Shown here: piece by piece, positions 32,093 to 32,126 of the stretch
Numbering within the stretch: position 1 is the stretch's first letter
Layout of the letters: each line of letters begins with the position of its first letter
DNA from: Suttonella ornithocola
Lineage (GTDB): Bacteria; Pseudomonadota; Gammaproteobacteria; Cardiobacteriales; Cardiobacteriaceae
NCBI RefSeq assembly: GCF_001889065.1
Contig: NZ_LWHB01000021.1
Coordinates: 1 to 32,126 of the forward strand
Direction: 5' to 3'
DNA length: 32,126 bases
Made by a program: the position numbers and the translations under genes
The notes under the pieces: model-generated
Told to the model about the DNA's origin: nothing
Database searches by the model: none
Seen by the model: only the letters and a program-made list of their open reading frames with translations

Positions 32093-32126
32093 AGTGCGAT
32101 CAGCTAAAAAACAAAACATCCTAATA

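Noticed and set aside
1..32126. A dedicated anti-phage or biosynthetic system
   Set aside because: All sizeable genes are recognisable housekeeping, heme, tol-pal, sucrose or transposase genes; no nuclease, toxin or synthase cluster is present.

Overview
This window looks like chromosomal DNA of an AT-rich gammaproteobacterium. The gene order (yebC-ruvCAB-tolQRAB-pal-cpoB, aroQ-accB-accC, rplU-rpmA), the protein sequences and the mixture of IS630/IS5-type debris suggest the Cardiobacteriaceae (Suttonella, Dichelobacter or Cardiobacterium). That placement is inference from memory, not a search. No rRNA, tRNA or CRISPR array was seen.

Region 1 (1-2585): two IS630-family fragments meet head to tail at a TIR/TA junction and replace the 5' half of a FhuE-like TonB-dependent siderophore receptor. 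A periplasmic IroE-like esterase follows it. Region 2 (2934-9155): a heme acquisition locus holds a TonB-dependent hemoglobin/heme receptor, the heme-binding protein HmuT, a HugZ-type heme-utilisation protein, a small unknown membrane protein, the permease HmuU and the ATPase HmuV. Region 3 (9143-9836): a pile of short non-autonomous elements nested inside each other. Region 4 (9912-12525): rplU-rpmA and a CPA1 Na+/H+ antiporter on the minus strand, then another short element butted against the last 38 codons of a lost mglC.

Region 5 (12526-16696, plus strand): dsbD, then aroQ-accB-accC. Region 6 (16858-26229, minus strand): uraA with a coupled small membrane protein, yebC, ruvC-ruvA-ruvB, and tolQ-tolR-tolA-tolB-pal-cpoB. 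tolA is split by one extra A in a nine-base A tract. Region 7 (26361-28249): a mobile-element graveyard surrounding a YgeA-type Asp/Glu racemase gene, with remnants of an IS1595-like transposase, an IS5-like transposase and ypfJ. Region 8 (28281-31985): a visibly more GC-rich sucrose module, PTS EIIBCA (scrA) and sucrose-6-phosphate hydrolase (scrB), probably acquired.

The most unusual content is the set of five short repeat families, called A to E here. A: about 106 bp, ends TATAGCCAACTTCCC, five copies. B: about 107-110 bp, ends TATAGCTGAATG or similar, four copies, with a core resembling the abundant neisserial TATAGTGGATTAA repeat. C: 129 bp, ends GGTAGTGGTTTG, 8-bp target duplication. 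D: 125-131 bp, ends GAGACCTTTGCAAAA. E: about 114 bp, TA-flanked. Copies interrupt one another cleanly enough to read target duplications. They also sit on the broken ends of mglC and ypfJ and supply stop codons to hmuV and the racemase gene. No new defence or metabolic system was recognised; the novelty is in this interacting element population.
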